NCBI GenBank assembly: GCA_022385805.1
Contig: MU277673.1
Location: 51,350 to 115,349, forward strand
Source of the DNA: Pilatotrama ljubarskyi
Lineage: Eukaryota > Basidiomycota > Agaricomycetes > Polyporales > Polyporaceae
Direction of reading: 5' to 3'
DNA: 64,000 nt
The notes beneath the pieces are model-generated. The model worked only from the letters and a program-made list of their open reading frames with translations, was not told where the DNA came from and searched no databases. The position numbers were made by a program, and so were the translations under genes. Shown here piece by piece: positions 62,140 to 64,000 of this stretch (positions are counted from its first letter, which is position 1; every line of letters begins with the position of its first letter).

Positions 62140-63675
62140 ATGGCGCGCCTCCCCTTCCTCGGCCGTCTCACCAGCCGCGACTACGCTGCCCTCGTCGTCG
62201 GCGGCCTCCTCGTCTTCCTCGAGACCATCCTCACATTCGTTATCGCATTCCTCCCAAAGCAGGTCATCCAGTGGTTCTACGACCGCTCCCGCAGCCTCTT
62301 CCACTTCATCGTCGGTCCCCCCATCCCAAAGTCCGACGAGCAGCGTCTCGCCGACCGCATCCGCCGCGCAGAGGACTTCCAGCGTCTCTGCGACATCTTT
62401 GGCTACGAGCACGAGGAACACGTCGTCCTCACCAAAGACGGCTACCTCCTCGGCCTCCACCGCCTCCCCGCAAAGAAGGGCGAGCACAGGGACCGCTTCG
62501 GCACCTCCACAGGCAAGCCCGTCGTCTACCTCCACCATGGCCTCCTCATGAACTCCGAGGTCTGGGTCTGCCTCACCCACCCCGAGCGCTCCGTCGCCTT
62601 CACCCTCGTCGAGCTCGGCTTCGACGTCTGGCTGGGTAACAACCGCGGTAACAAGTACTCCAAGAAGTCCATCCACCACAACCCAAACTCCACCAAGTTC
62701 TGGGACTACAGCATCGACGACTTTGCCTGGCACGACATCCCGGACTCCATCTCCTACATCCTCTCCGTCACCAAGGAGCCCAGCCTCAGCTATGTCGGCT
62801 TCAGCCAGGGCACCGCACAGGCTTTTGCCGCCCTCAGCATACACCCCCCATTGAACGAGAAGATCAATGTCTTCATCGCACTCGCCCCCGCCATGAGCCC
62901 TGCCGGTCTCGCCGCTTCCGTCGTGGACAGTCTCATGAAAGCCTCGTACGTTCCCTACGTCCTCGCGCCGCACCCGCTTACCGCGTTCAACTGACCCCGC
63001 GCCACCACCCCGACCAGCCCGACGCTCCTCTTCCTCATCTTCGGACGCAAGTCGATCATGTCCTCCGTCCCCGCCTGGCAGTCCCTCCTCTACCCACCCG
63101 TCTTCTGCGCCGCGATCACGACCTCCCTCCGCTGGCTCTTCTCCTGGCGCTCGCACAACATCGCGCCCCTCCAGAAGCTCGCCGCGTTCCCCCACCTCTA
63201 CTCGTACGCCTCCGTCAAGTCCGTCGTGCACTGGTTCCAGATCATGCGCAACGCCAAGTTCCAGATGTACGACGACGACGTCCAGCGCGTCATGCTCATC
63301 CGCCGCGCGCCCCGCCCCTCGGGCGTGACGGCCTACGCCCCCGCGCGCTTCCCCACCCGCAACATCGTCAGCCCAATCGTCCTCCTCTACGGCGACCAGG
63401 ACTCGCTCGTCGACATCGACGTCATGCTGCACGAGCTCCCGAGGCACTCGGTCGCGGTGCGCCGCCTGCGCGGGTACGAGCACCTCGACGTCATCTGGGG
63501 CCAGAACGTCCACCACGACGTGATCCCGCACGTCGTCGACGCGCTCCGCGAATACTGCGTCAAGCCCGAGCGGCTCGCCTCCGACGCCAAGATGACCAAC
63601 GGTCTGTCTGTCGACTACGACGATTACACGGGCTCGACCACGCCGGCGGACACGATCTCAGGGTATGACAGCTAA
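62140..63675 (+). CDS. Membrane-anchored steryl-ester/acid lipase (Yeh/Tgl1 type)
   Basis: Exons 62140-62945 and 63018-63675 give 487 residues. A signal anchor (about 16-38: ALVVGGLLVFLETILTFVIAF) precedes an alpha/beta-hydrolase of the lysosomal-acid-lipase family: DIFGYEHEEHVVLTKDGYLL (the Abhydro_lipase lid motif), VVYLHHGLLMNSEVWV (oxyanion His-Gly region), DVWLGNNRGNKYS, and the nucleophile elbow GFSQG (Ser222). The likely acid and base are Asp395 or Asp397 (LYGDQDSLVD) and His424 (YEHLDVIWG). Yeast Yeh1, Yeh2 and Tgl1 hydrolyse steryl esters on lipid droplets and the plasma membrane; the substrate here is inferred. One intron (62946-63017) interrupts the sequence after the Ser. The C-tail is short and polar. 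Confidence 0.92.
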
Positions 63676-64000
63676 CAGTTCTGTCTCGGTCGCAGGGAAG
63701 GGTCGTCTGGAGAAGTGAGGTCATTGGGAACTTATCATAGATGAATTCTCGTAATCTCCCCCGGATGGTTATCCTTGGAACACTTCACGCATGTTGCAGA
63801 CGGTGTCCCAGTGTAATCAATAATAGCGCCGCTCCTGGCGTATGTCAAACGTTTACAGCTAGGAGACCCTCGCGCACGCGCGAGGCTGATGTACACGATG
63901 TGTTCTACAGTGACGGCCAAAAGTCATGCCCCACCCCCGGGTGGTGGTGCATGTAATACAATCCCTTTGGTGTCTCAACAAGATATGTATGTGCATAGTA
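63676..64000. other. Downstream flank of lipase to window end
   Basis: 325 nt with no supportable gene. Confidence 0.4.

Noticed and set aside
62107..63531. 474-residue minus-strand frame opposite the lipase
   Set aside because: Val/Glu/Asp/Gly-rich antisense of a GC-rich coding region; the lipase on + has full motifs.

Overview
The window looks like nuclear DNA of an agaricomycete basidiomycete, probably a wood-decay (white-rot, Polyporales-like) fungus. The evidence is dense genes on both strands, very many short (about 50-60 nt) GT-AG introns, GC-rich coding sequence, a secreted GH74 xyloglucanase with a fungal CBM1, and a fungal gene repertoire (SSH4, MTM1, TVP23, DLT1, polyubiquitin with introns). 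Species assignment is inference. All gene models were spliced by hand from reading frame, splice consensus and remembered family conservation. The codon phases of the spliced models close exactly to the stop codon, except for the decayed pseudogene at 32-33.5 kb.

Layout. 0-10 kb: 3' end of cytosolic Asp-tRNA synthetase, a small single-pass membrane protein, SSH4 (Rsp5 adaptor), SNF4 (AMPK gamma), VAM7 (vacuolar Qc-SNARE) and MTM1 (mitochondrial carrier). 10.0-10.4 kb: a MITE-like element with 47-bp perfect terminal inverted repeats. 10.9-16.1 kb: a large LRR-DH-PH RhoGEF. 16.1-18.4 kb: no gene seen, with a GATA-rich patch. 18.4-24.8 kb: an amino-acid permease and a predicted pseudokinase. 26.3-31.5 kb: GH74-CBM1 xyloglucanase tail-to-tail with an LRR (RNI-like) protein. 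32.0-35.8 kb: a tandem pair of multi-pass membrane proteins of a family I do not recognise, one intact and one decayed. 36-47 kb: TVP23, a dual-specificity phosphatase, cytochrome-b5 reductase, a BTB protein and a glutathione transferase. 47-56 kb: DLT1, a CAP/PR-1 secreted protein, an unrecognised small protein, EMC7, UTP23 and a five-unit polyubiquitin gene. 56-64 kb: SWD3/WDR5, eIF3k, an AVT-type vacuolar amino-acid transporter and a Yeh/Tgl-type steryl-ester lipase.

Most genes are housekeeping and unrelated in pathway, as is usual for a euchromatic fungal segment. Loose themes are endomembrane trafficking (SSH4, VAM7, TVP23, EMC7), amino-acid and nutrient handling (permease, AVT, SNF4, SSH4) and extracellular or detoxification functions (GH74, PR-1, GST). 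Several promoters are shared by divergent gene pairs (SSH4/SNF4, phosphatase/CBR1, EMC7/UTP23, SWD3/eIF3k, AVT/lipase). The least ordinary features are the MITE, the decaying membrane-protein tandem, the pseudokinase, very small exons (13, 10 and 6 nt) and a GC-AG intron.
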